From the NCBI GenBank assembly GCA_000149265.1, contig CH003024.1:160462-224461 (forward strand): a stretch of 64,000 nucleotides of DNA, given 5' to 3'. The DNA comes from Ciona savignyi (lineage: Eukaryota > Chordata > Ascidiacea > Phlebobranchia > Cionidae). Positions 25,116 through 36,700 of the stretch are shown piece by piece (the stretch's first letter is position 1; every line of letters begins with the position of its first letter). The translations under genes were made by a program, and so were the position numbers. The notes under the pieces are model-generated. The model ran no database searches. It saw nothing but the letters and a program-made list of their open reading frames with translations, and was not told where the DNA came from.

Positions 25116-25916
25116 AAAAGAATATGCGCAGTAATGTCTTTAAATTAATCCTGACCTGTATAGGTTTGAAATGTAGTTCTTTTTAACTAAAACGCATTTT
25201 GGTAAATTTTCATAATACAGTGGTTTAAATCCGAGTCATGCGTTGACCTTGTTTGAAATTTGTGTCTTTCTCTGCAGTACAAATAGTCTCAGTTGTTTTG
25301 AAATGCATCATTTGGCGGTCGGCCAACCGTCCCAAACGGTATTCAGAACATTGCTTGGATGTGACCCCAAAATAGTTATAATCCACTGAAGGATAAATAT
25401 ACTCCTATACACCACATATACAAACGTCATTGCAAAATTTCTTTAAAACTACAGTATAAATAACTCTATCTCCTGTTTATACAATAAATTAGATCCGGCA
25501 TCATAAAACTTTTTTTTCGCCACTTTATTTCTGTGTTGGGGTCAACGATATTTATTTAAAAAATAGTTTGCAGATTACCACATATCTTCATTTGGTTTGC
25601 CGGAGTAATTTTGTGCTGTGTATTTGTTATATTTTCAGTTTAGAATTATTTTATAACATGCGCTCTGTGGAGGTGGAGTCCGTTAAGTAAAATGGTGTAG
25701 GCCCCAAACCGCCCACAATCTAGACAATGTAAATATCGAATCTAACACCTGTTGAGTCATATTCGCCTCCTTTCATTTCCCGCCCACACGCTGTCTGATT
25801 TAATCTACAGTTTGCTTTAACTTCTGCAATCCGATTCGTAGTTGGAAAATTCAACAACAACATAATACACAAAAACCAGTTTTCATTCTGATGTATTTAA
25901 CAGCCTTTAACAAAAT

Positions 25917-26020
25917 TCTGCAATTCAGCGATATCTTTATATTAAACAAAAAATTTGCAATTCTGCGATATCTTCATAATAAACAAAAATTCTGCAATTC
26001 AGCGATATCTTTACAATAAG
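25917..26020. repeat. Short tandem repeat, about 43-bp unit, 2-3 copies
   Basis: TCTGCAATTCAGCGATATCT and close variants recur three times, separated by TTAAACAAAA or AATAAACAAAA. Confidence 0.75.
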
Positions 26021-27028
26021 CGGTGGGAAGGGCGGTTAGTTTGCAAGTTCATTGATGGATGTAGAGTTGTTGCAGAGATTTCCAGTGCAGCAGAAGTGGC
26101 AAACTCTGACCTGAATTAAACTTTGTTTTTATTCGGTTATTTTTTCTAGTAAAAGTAAATGGGCCTGTATGAATGGCAATGTATGAATGGCAAAATGAAA
26201 CTTTGGTTGTCTATGATTCGGTATGTAGAAAAATATGATTCGGGTAGTTTAGTTAAAAGGTCGTCGTGTATAAAGGACTTGGTGATGGTGCTGATCTGAG
26301 CAGAAAAAGCCAACAAACAATTTTCGTTTTGAGAATATTCTGCGTGATATTTTTTCTCGATTTAATTGAGCATAAACAAAACATTTAAAACGTTTTAAAA
26401 TAAATATCGGCTTTATCTTTTTTGATCAGATCAATTGAATACCTGCTATGTAGGGTATTGGTATTAAACATAGCGATTGGACTTTCTGACTATCTATATT
26501 TGCCATTATCTCTTGAAAAAATGAAGCTGTCTCGATGAAGTGGGTCTGGGGTTCATTATAACAAATTTACTGAACAAGATGAAACAGCTCCCGCAACTTG
26601 GCTATGGGAACAATAGCACCTATCCTTTTGCATAGGTTACAGGATAAACAAGAGTGGCATCTTATATCCTGTCCTCATTAATGGCAGTTCACCGGTAATA
26701 TATAACGCAGAAGTCCAAGTCCCTCGATAGTTTTGGTAAGAGCGTCTGACTAAAGGGTTAGTCAATCAAAACCAGCCGTTGAAAAGTCGATTGTGTCCCT
26801 GGGCATTCAGCGCAGACAGTGAATTTATGTATTAGATGTAAAAACAAGAAAAGACTTATCCACATATTGCAGTTGATTCGTTAACTAGACTGTGGGTGCA
26901 AGGGAATCAGATTGCCTCTGTGATAACAACCTTTGTTTTTTATGATTAAATAAGAAACATTTAAATAAACAATCATGCCATTAACACAAATAAGTAACCT
27001 GCTTTGACAAATTTAGAATAACAAAACT

Positions 27029-28354
27029 CTATAATTTACTACTTGCTCGTACCCCGTTCTTTATTGCGTTTTCCCCGAAGCAGTTTTGTCTGTTGGCGCT
27101 CCAGTTTCCGAGACAAGCGTCGCCGTGCTTGCATTTCTTTTCAACGATTTTCCTCCGGTGGTTCATCACTATCTTAGTCTGGCACATTGTCTGCATAATC
27201 GTGCTGTTATTATTCATGTTCATGAGGGGTTAAATTTTTGTGAAGGGTCGAACTATTTATGCTAACGCTACTGGATACGTAGCACTCGTAAATTTGCTGT
27301 AATCGTTTTCCAATCGACTGGTATAAACATAAGTGTCTTTTTCTACAAAAGATAATTTGTTTTAACGTTTTTTCAACACTGGATCAATGTCGACAGTTTG
27401 CTGCTAAGTCTTTAAAAGCGTCAGCACTCTATTGGCAGTCAAACGGTGAGGATCGAAACCAGCCTTTCTTTAATCCGCCGTTGACAAGGCACTCAGTGGA
27501 CGTTTCCCTAACCCCAGTACATTAACGAGATAAATAAAACAGTACAAAACTTCCCAATATATACAACACAATCCAATAGCTCTGGTGACCACATAATAAA
27601 ACGATGTAATCTTACAATTGCCCTTGTGTTAACAAAATGGAATAAATCCCAGTACAGTAACTTAGGGTAGGAGTGGATTGAATACTTTCATGTTTATCTC
27701 AGTGAATGGGAAAACCAAGGGGGTTAACACACGGGCAATCGTCTGATCACCTTGCGCCCACCGTCGGGTTACCGCCGGAGCTATTGCAGTGTGTTATGTA
27801 TGATTCACACGTTTCTTTAATTTTGTAGAACCCATTAATCCGCTGGGTTAAGGCAATGTCCGTTAAGTTTCTTGCCTAAAAACACAATCGCCTAGCTAGC
27901 GACCAGTTTCGTGACTTCAACCCTTCGCCTGAAAGCCGACGCACAAAACCACCAGACTAATCTGTCGGACATTATGTTTAACTTCGGGTGAAAGAAGACA
28001 TTATAAGCAATTAAAAGAAGATGAAAATAAAGCTAATTAGTTGAATTAAACCCAACAACCAGCATCATATTGAACTTATCATTTGATTTTTATCAACAAT
28101 ATACGTCATAGGGAATCTAATTAAAACCACATGTTAGGTACGTATGTCGTAATTGGTTTCTGAACATTGTTGTTATAGGGCCCGAACACTTAATAAGATT
28201 ATAAAATTGCCACGGACCCTTCAAACTACGTCATTTAAAAAAATACGTCATTAAAATCTCACTTCTGCCGAAGCGCATCTTTCAGTGTGAAACGTTTGGC
28301 CGAATTTGACCGAAATGCCGGCGTAACATTCATCGGTCCTGTTCACCTGTTCCA
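27029..28354 (-). CDS. Gene 3 last two exons: Ly6/uPAR-like cysteine-rich tail
   Basis: Exon 28354-28263 has textbook borders (TTCTCACAG, GTGAGA) and joins in phase to 27190-27029. The encoded order C-Y-A-G, then C-x6-C, then K-K-C-x5-C resembles the three-finger (LU) fold. The end lacks the usual CC-x4-C-N and seems short, so this could be a divergent or truncated domain. An AATAAA (plus strand TTTATT 27060-27065) lies inside the coding sequence, about 30 bases before the stop. Confidence 0.5.
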
Positions 28355-31300
28355 CTGTGAGAATACAAAGTTGAAACAAAGTTTAGAAAAATACTGATAT
28401 GAACGATTATTATAGTAGTTTATTACGTGTTAGCCAACACAACCTAAATACTTATTCAAATAAGAGCTTCGTAATACGTCAAATTCAGATATTTCATCTA
28501 TTTTTTCGTGCTGCAATATGGGTTAATACAAGACAGACCAAGTTTCGAATCTATAATTAGCTCGTCACAAAATCTATTTTAAATGACTTAACACAGATCG
28601 ATCGAGTTTATCATACAATATTTAATCTGCGGGTGTCTAAAGTGTGCGTTGACAATTCTATGATTGCCCTTTGACAAATGCTGATCATATTTGCCTGACG
28701 GGGCCAAATCATTTTGCCCAAAACCGTTAACGCTTCCGCCTTTTAGATTTACATAACTGTTGGGGCGCGAGTAATTAAGTAGGTGGTGTTGAATGCTTTT
28801 TATACTGAAAACTTACAACACAAGCACTTGACAATTAACCTTAAAAGCCCACCACAGGTTATCAAGAGCTTCGTCTGAAAAGTGTAACAACTATTGTTAC
28901 CTGGTACAATCGGAAACACTTCGTGATTACATAGAACAGTGGTATCTAGAAGTGGAGAGTCGTCTCTGGTCAACGCCTCCAAACGGTAGGCAAAGTTTTC
29001 AGTGTCGGCAGCCATCGAAATGTTGGTAAGTTGACAATCTCCCAACTCGCCCCCACTGAATTTTTTTCTTGAGTTTAAAATGTGCATATTGTGGCTTAGA
29101 AATTGTTTGCCTAATTTCTCCATTCGTAGTTAATCGATAGACGGACGGCTTGTGAATTCGAAACCTACCTTTTGCATTTTTGATATGTACTTAATAATAT
29201 ACATTGGGCATTGCTGCTTACCTTTTATGCCATTACTGTGTTGTTAAGGCAGACAAAACACACACACTGTAATCATTCCAGTAATATTGAGGTGGTGACC
29301 AGTAATCCAAAAGAAACAAATGTTTTTAAAAATACACACTTAAGGCTGCGGGTCATAATTCAGAGTATTTAACTTACGTGCAAACGGTGTGGTTTCTGAT
29401 GAAACGAACAAGAATTGGCACATTTATTGGGTTTCTATCGTCTGGTAGAACAAGATTCCTTTCGAAACAGTTTATGTATTCATTGGTATCGCGTTCGTTG
29501 GGAACTAGGATTTGGCGTTTAAATCTAGCGTTGGATATCTCGCTTGACCCTCCTTCAGGGTTGGAAGAGAGAGAAAGTGTCGTGAACTCAGCAATACAAA
29601 GCATGCTTGTTTGGTACAACGGTGAACTTCGGTCAATTAGACTGGTAATGCGGGCGATCCAGCAATCTGCTGTGTCGGTTCCTGACGACGCCCTGTTGTG
29701 GAAATGAAACCTTATAGGATGCGTTTAGATTTTTTTCACAATTTAAAATTAAAGCTTGGATCTGCAACCTAAACTCAAAACCCTCCAAAATTGTACTTAA
29801 CAATTTTGAGCTCATACCCCTTCGTACATTGGCAACTTTTTCCCAACAAAACAGCTAGCAGATGCACAATCAACACCTTTATTTTACAAAGCACTGCTCC
29901 ACTATTAGAAAATTTTACAGCTAAACGAGAACACCGGCGCGCAGCCTAGCACATGCTTTTGACCAAACAAACATTGGGGAATCACCACCATTGTTACTTA
30001 GCAAAACACTCGTTTACAAACAATGACTCATGGAGGGTACCACTCGTCACATCGTGCTGTTTAGGAGGTCTTAATTGGTTAAACACTATACCGACCCGAT
30101 TGAACCTTATACGATCTGGGCAACACTAAAAGAAGGTAAGGGGAAAACTGCTCACTAATCCTTGTAGTGTTCAACACACGTTAAGTAATACGCCTACGTC
30201 CTTTATTATATGTGTGTCGAGATGGAAAGAGACCGACGAGAGAGATGCCTCTGGCTTATATAGCCGGCATAAAATAAAGATCTTAAATAATACTACAATC
30301 CTAACTCTCCCCTAAACAATAATCTCAACCCCAAAACCCACCCTAGTTTTTACTCCACCCCTAGCACAAACCCTTTCGCCAAAATATTTGTTTTATCGTG
30401 TAGCTCTTGCCCTAGTTTCCGATTTCCCTCCTTTCAGTTTTCCCCTACTGATCTATCAACGACACACAAAATTGATTAATTATCACTTACAAGCATGTCG
30501 CGTCGTCGCTATTTTTGTACCATTTGGTGTCCAACACTACGTAATCGAGAATGGTTTGAAAAGAAGGAAAAACATCGCTGCTAACCTAGGACAATAATTG
30601 CTGTAATTTTATTATATAATAAAAAGGTTAATTTCTTTAAAATATAAATAAAATGTCAAGACATGATTTTGTTTTGTATATTTTAATTTATCAATTTTGC
30701 TGTCATACTAAAAAAACATAGATTTTGTTTAAACTTACTCTGCGCTCCATACAGCTGGTAAAGAAGGTTCTCATGCTACTGGTTCCAGAAATCTGCATTC
30801 GTGCGTTCGGGGGCGACAGGGCTCGTTTGTGTCGTTGTTCCGGGTGGTAATGGCACCCTGTTTGATATATAATATATATATCTATTATGTTTTAACCCCG
30901 TGAATGGGAAAAGGCAATGGTCGTTTAACTCACGGGCAATCGCCAGGTTATCTCGCCCCACCGTCGGGTTACCGGAGCTATTGTGTATGAATCAGACGTT
31001 CCCTTAGTTTGGTAGAACCCATAATATGACTAGGTACAGGCAATTCGTTAAGTGCCTTTCGCATGAACACAACCCACTAGCTGTAGAGCAGTTTAGAACC
31101 TAAAACCCTCCGGCTGAAAAGGGTTACACTAACCCACCAATCCAATCGGTCTGACAAACAATACGTATCATAAGTCTGGCTGTACAATAGTGGCTTTGAC
31201 GTATCCTATAATCAACCCGGTAGTGGCGGCGATAAGACAAGCCATTTATTTGCATTTAGCCCTAGGCCACGTATACGTTGGCTATGTGCAGTTGAATCGT

Positions 31301-32061
31301 TCATGGCGCGTTATTCCGTCAACCGGAAGGTTAAGAATATAAACCAGTCCCAACTTTAACCGGATAAACATAGACAATGTCTATATCAAAAAAAAGACAA
31401 TGTCTATACAGCACAATTTTTTAACCTACTATTTTAACAGGTATTTTTAAGTTTTAAACTTGGTATAAGCTTTTTATAATGTCCATTTTAAATGACCAAC
31501 TGCATTTATCGATACGTAAACCATTCGCCAACACGACGGTTTTATAACCACTGAGGAGTATCGTAAATGCGCTTTCATTCCACCAATAGTATTGAACAAT
31601 TATTATCTTTGTCACCAAGTCGGTGTTGCATTGTAATAATGATAATATGGTTTTTTGATGAACGTCAAGTGAATAAAAGACCGCTTAGAATAAATATCAT
31701 TTTATAGGGTAAGGTAATACCTAGGGCAAAAAATTTGCACATAGCGCTGTTAGTGGTATAATGTTGGTTTATTGATGCTGTTTAAACTAAACATATAGAC
31801 TTAAAAGTAAAAAAATGCCTTATTCCGTTTTTTTAACCCATAAAAATGACATTCTGATACGTTCCGATATCAGACGCGTTGTATTGCTTCATGTTTTCAC
31901 TCAGACAGAGAATAGTTTAGTTTAAGTTTTTAGAATAGTTTAGAGTAGCATTAGAATAATTTAGTCAACTGAAAATTAAAAATTAAACTATAACAGCAAA
32001 GAAACAGCTTACCTGCTACAAGAGAGAGGCATATTGTCGAGAGCACAGTAAGGCGCAGCAT
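27029..32061 (-). CDS. Gene 3: secreted double-module proprotein with cysteine-rich tail
   Basis: Not a family I recognise. Exons in coding order: 32061-32013, 30857-30739, 30585-30491, 29692-29378, 29055-28901, 28354-28263, 27190-27029 (TAG). All have AG/GT borders and matching phases (1,0,2,2,1,0), giving 328 residues. Residues 1-17 form a signal peptide (MLRLTVLSTICLSLVAG). RHKR (25-28) and RFKR (144-147) are furin-type sites, each ahead of a module with four conserved cysteines (52, 87, 98, 120 and 163, 192, 200, 235). The tail from about residue 250 has cysteine spacing like Ly6/uPAR domains (ECYAG, RCASAETMC, KKCKHGDAC). The N-terminal 240 residues are clearly paralogous to gene 2. A secreted, proteolytically processed product is inferred; function is unknown. 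The acceptor of the last exon is the weakest border. Confidence 0.75.
27677..27972 (-). repeat. SINE family A copy
   Basis: Full set of landmarks from TTCATGTTTATCTCAGTGAA to AATCTGTCGGAC, with the tRNA-like head on the minus strand at the right end. It lies just outside the gene 3 intron, in the intron between the last two coding exons. Confidence 0.8.
29378..29692 (-). CDS. Gene 3 fused exon carrying half of module 1 and half of module 2
   Basis: This 315-base exon (entry one base, exit phase 2) encodes TADCWIARITSLIDRS through the RFKR site to RFIRNHTVC. In gene 2 the same content is split over two exons (38390-38260 and 37369-37201) by an 890-bp intron, so one paralog gained or lost an intron here. 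Confidence 0.75.
30880..31157 (-). repeat. SINE family A copy in gene 3 intron 1
   Basis: Landmarks GTTTTAACCCCGTGAATGG, CACCGTCGGGTTACCGGAGC and AGAACCCA are present. The head is degenerate but recognisable. It ends about 20 bases before the gene 3 exon 2 acceptor. Confidence 0.75.
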
Positions 32062-32127
32062 CGTAAGGGTAACTGAGAATTCTTGTCCAACTAATACGGG
32101 TATGTGGCTTTTAACGTTGCTTTTATA
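32059..32127 (-). promoter_or_regulatory. Gene 3 core promoter: TATA box 58 bases before the ATG
   Basis: TATAAAAG lies at 32127-32120 on the minus strand. A start site about 30 bases on would leave a 5' UTR of roughly 30-35 bases before ATG 32061. This supports 32061 as the true first exon. Confidence 0.6.
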
Positions 32128-32434
32128 CCAATTTCCAACAAATTAGCCCCAAGGCTTATCACATGGTACATACCAAGTCAAATACCTCGGAAAACTGAAC
32201 GGATTTAAAGTTTCCCTCCGGTGATGGTGGTTTCCGTTCTTATTTTTATGCCAATTTGCTGCTCGTTCGAAGTATGCAATGTTTTAGCCCATGCAACAGT
32301 TTCGGTTTTACCCATTTAACCCATGCGACAGTTTCGGTTTGTCTTGCTAGTGCCAATGCAATAACTTCATGGCTTTAAATTTCTTATTTATCTCAATCCA
32401 TTTAGTGTTTATTATAACCAGTGCTGTTTTTGCT

Positions 32435-32530
32435 GGCCAAGTTTCGAACCCGTGACTGGTTTTACTAGGTCAGTTTTTAAATTAAACTCTTAGTTTGAAT
32501 CGGTCACGCTAACTATTTGACCAAATATGC
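32435..32530 (-). repeat. SINE family B copy
   Basis: GCCAAGTTTCGAACCCGTGA followed by GTCAGTTTT and ACTATTTGACCA. Read on the minus strand this is a tRNA-like head with A box TGGTCAAATAG and B box GGGTTCGAAAC. Confidence 0.65.
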
Positions 32531-33393
32531 GCTTCATTTTAAGTTTACCAGATAGTTTGTTGGAATGTTTAAGGTTTGCCTGCAGGTTTAATGGTGTATA
32601 TGCTGACTACTGATCGTTTGGAGATGCTGTCGGTTGGTTTATGGGGCAAAAAATGCGCCAGGCTGCATTTTGTTTTGTACTGTTTTTAAACTTTCCATTG
32701 GGTTATATTTAAATAAATGAGTTTATTAAAAATGTATTGTTTTGGCTAAAATGGTTGCCACTTTATCGATGGGTTCTAGTATCCATTTTGTTAACAAAAG
32801 TTTGACCCAATCAAGTCGAGCTTATTATTAAATTACTCCTTATCATATGAGGTGATTTCATGGCAATTACCTAGGATGACACGACACGTACCGGTAAATG
32901 ACGCTTGTCAGCCAATTAAATGCCAAGTTTTCATCTGTTAACGCTTGAACGCCCCCGGCAAGGTTATATGCAAATTGTTTTGTCTCCCAACGTGATTTAG
33001 ATTTATGATAAAACCAACGCCAGGGTAAAATTACTAAATGTAAAAAGGTGTCGCTTCCTAAAAATAATAAGGTTATACTTCCCATTCCAGCATTTGTAAT
33101 AACTCTGATAACTCCACGGTTGGCACCAGGTAATCTGACGATTAAGATGGCGTAAACTCGATAACTGGAGCTATATGCGCTGCAAGAAGTTGTGCGCAGC
33201 AAGGATATTAAGGCTATACTTTCCAGTCCAGCATTTATTTAAGTTTTTATCGAAAAAAATGCAAAAATAAATATGCAATATATTATTTTTTTTTCATTAA
33301 ATGTGCAGAGATATCGAAAACACTTATTAAAAAGAGGGAAAGCAAGAAATCATCAATATACGCAGAGGTAGTATTCGTGAAACTTTATATTTT

Positions 33394-33399
33394 TTTATT
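33394..33399 (-). terminator. Poly(A) signal for gene 2
   Basis: TTTATT on the plus strand (AATAAA on minus) lies about 270 bases after the gene 2 stop codon at 33668-33666. Confidence 0.4.
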
Positions 33400-33665
33400 G
33401 CTCAAAATCTCCGCAAATCCCAAAATGATTTAAAACAATCACTGGTATTTTACAAAAAAAAATTACAAAACGAAAATCATGCAGTTCTTGTGTTACTGCT
33501 TCACCAGACAAACGTACACGACTCGTTGGTAGACGCTTAGTAATGCAGCGAAATTACCAGAGGCCAAAAAACAACACAAATTCCTTGCAATGCAACGAAC
33601 GACACGTCTGTTGTTCGCATTCAATTAAGAATAAAACGTGTAATTAAATTAGAACAGCATTGAGA

Positions 33666-33756
33666 CTAAATCGGGCGACATGACCCCGAGCAAGATGCAA
33701 TTTGGACACCACTTCCGTCACAATCTTGAAAAAAAACGCCCGTTTGTCCACATATC
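33666..33756 (-). CDS. Gene 2 last exon: end of TSP1-4 and stop
   Basis: After ATTACAG the exon supplies one base to complete an arginine codon and then the four missing TSP1 cysteines (ICGQTG, FQDCDG, ASCSGSC), ending RPI and TAG. This completion of a half domain is strong support for the border despite the short length. Confidence 0.85.
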
Positions 33757-36700
33757 CTGTAATGTAACATTATTAAATGAACACTGTTAGAAATTTTTAC
33801 TGTAAAAGGCTCTAGCAATTAACTACTTTTCATACCCGTAAAATTTACGGTGGTTACTGTTTAAAAATTGACGTTTATATTACGGTAAACTTTACCGCGC
33901 TTTCGTTAAAAATTTACGGAAATTTCGATTAAAGTTTTGCAAAACATTTGATTTCAATTTAATAAAAAAATCGATTAAAAATGTTGATTTTCGATTTTCG
34001 TTAATCGATTTTCGTTGATTTTCTCTAATTTTTCGGATAAAATATGTTATTTGTAGAAAAGTGTTTTATTACAAAAGAACATTGCGGTAGAAAGAGTGAA
34101 CACTTATAGTCACAGAAACAGAGGAATTATTTATTTAATCCATCCTTACTACCATCACCCTAACCCCGCCGATACTTTATCCGTTTTATTGTTATAATAT
34201 ATTTAATAGTTAAAATACTCTTTAGTTACCTCGCTCTCCTTCTAAATCCTTGGCCACACCGAGCTGAACATGCAGTCCAAGGCATCCATGATCCCCAAGT
34301 AGAACTTGCTACCCCTCTGTTGCAAGTTCCACAAGGACATTCTGTAAACTCTCTGCTCTCTCCTGGACAGCTTGTACCGCCGACACAAGTTCTGGTACGT
34401 CGCTTATAGGAACAGTCCGACCAGGTCGACCAAGGTGCCCAAGTGGGTTCAGGGCACACGCCTCGCCCACAGGGCTGGGATTCGTTGTCTACTCCCTCGC
34501 AGCCTCTATCACCCGCATTACCACCTTGACACGTCCGAAACCTTGTGGTAAACGTTCCGACACCCTCACACGTAACGCTACAAGCGTACCACGGTTGCCA
34601 CTGGCTCCAGGATGCGCATACCATGGCTGGATGACACACCTGCGAAAACACAACACACATGCATTCAGTTAAGGTGTTAACGGAAGCATTAAAATTATAC
34701 TCCACCTCGGAAATAATAACGTTAGCCTATAACTGAAGTGGAGTCGAATGTTTATCAAAATGCTGTTGCCCACAGTCTAGTAATCGAAATTCGATAAAAG
34801 CGTCACAAGCGAATTAGTATATAGGATTGTTTATTGTAAATGGTAAAACGCGAATGGTTCATGTTTATCATGAATTGTTTATCGTGAATGGTTCATGTTT
34901 ATCGTGAATGGTAAAAATGCATGGTGAGTTAACACACTCGTTAGATTACCTTATGTAAACCATCGGCGTACCGCGGAGCGATTGCAGTATGTTCTGCACA
35001 ATTGAGACCTTACTTATATTTTGTAGAACCCACTATTCCGCAGTGCCTTGCCCAAGGACACAAATGACCAGCTAGCGACCAGTTTTGACCTATACGGTCG
35101 AACAAATTCACTACATTAAAAAAATTGCCTAGTCCCCAGACCACAGACGCAAACACTCATTAGCGAGATAGAGAACGGTAAACGTCCCTGACACATACAC
35201 TGAACTTACCCTGCTTTCAGTCGCCGGTCCAATACATGGGGGAATGCCCACTTCACCCAAGGGGCAGGTTCGAGTTCTCGACTGTACAGCAGTTTGACCA
35301 CAAGGTGCCGGGCACGTTCCCCAGGACGTCCAAGCGGTCCAGCCAACAGGAGGGCTGTCAACTGATGAGAAAATGATTTTTTTACTGAATTTAATAAAAA
35401 TCAAGTAACTGTTCACTAAATAAGAGGTTAGGCTGCTAATGCGGGTGTTAAATTTGTAGTTGGCGTTGGGTTCAGTCTTGTAGTGACGGTTAAAGTTAAG
35501 TTTCACTATTGTATGCTGTTCCCTTCATCATTTTTTCACGCATTTTCATCTAATTTGCTTTGAAATGTAACAAGGACTGTGCTCGTAGTATACGGGCTAC
35601 CCCAGTTTCGCATTTTACTTACGTAACACGTTCAGTTCACGTTCGCAGCAGGTTTTCTCACAGTTTTGTCGCATGAACTCAGGAAAGGATTCGCACCAGG
35701 TCATCTGGGACCGACAAAATGCTTGGCTTCGTCGGTTGGTCAGCTCGTTACACGGATCTGAGAGTTTAAATCATGACTTGTTGTGAGAAGAAGATTGATT
35801 TGAACGATATTCTATGACTAAAATCAGAATAATACATTTCGTATCGAAACGTTTAGTTGTGTTTGTTGAAATAATTGATTTGGCTTTAAATCAACATGAT
35901 TAAAAGACATTTTTGGGGGTGAACATTTTACTCGTATTACCTGGCACCAAATGCTTTACGACAATAGTTGTGTATCCGAATGGATAACGCGACCGATTCT
36001 TATACCGATGTAAATAAACGGATAAACACCGTTTATTCATATTTTAGGTTATTCTAAAAATTCCGATATTTAACACAGGTATACTGACTTCGGTGAACCG
36101 TCAGCATACCACATATCCACGTCGGGTGGGTTAATTATCCGACAAACTTTGCTTACTTGGTAAAAATTGGTCCCTGTAAGCGTCGTTGCATGTCACTATG
36201 CTTCCGAACAGCGGCGAGTCTTGTTTTGTCAGTCCTTCCAAAATGAACGGGTACACCGCACTTCCACATGCTACGCCGGGATTCTGCTGTGTGGCGGTGC
36301 GGGCAGGTATGTATGATTGGCTCAGCGAAGAAACTAGGGCGGTTGCTGGAGGGTCGTTAACTTGTCCTTCGGCGAGAACGATTGCGTTGCTAGATCGGCC
36401 AAGGTCACACGTCCTGAAACGCAAACGGGTAACGTTTTGTTCTAAACTATAACAATGTTTTGAAATGAATACATAAATGGTATATATATGGACATCATAT
36501 TGAAGGATTTATACACGGTTATCTCAACTAATGCCCGTGGTCCAGTTGCATAGGAAGTTAAAGTGTGCTCGAAGAGCTTAACAGGTACTTTAAACTGTTT
36601 AGTACAACCCGTTATTGGGGAGGTTGCTTTGAAAAAATCAGAGAACCATTTGGTTTAATATTTTGGCCGGCTCATGTTTTTTTTTACATGCAAATATATA

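Larger units (their letters stand above)
23702..27028. other. NCX 3' flank and spacer between convergent genes
   Basis: No supportable gene. The first 850 bases after the NCX stop are CpG-rich and could be 3' UTR; the first clear AATAAA downstream on the plus strand is near 25487. It contains a family A SINE (24718-25115), a head fragment of family B near 24648-24690 and a short tandem repeat (25917-26020). Confidence 0.5.
32062..33665. other. Intergenic spacer between gene 2 and gene 3
   Basis: AT-rich. It contains the gene 3 promoter, a family B SINE (32435-32530) and a poly(A) signal for gene 2 (33394-33399). The 111-residue minus-strand ORF at 32867-33202 has no recognisable motif and no flanking exons. 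Confidence 0.5.

Noticed and set aside
32867-33202. 111-residue minus-strand ORF between genes 2 and 3
   Set aside because: No domain, no phase-compatible exon on either side; gene 2 already ends at 33666 with a completed TSP1 repeat.
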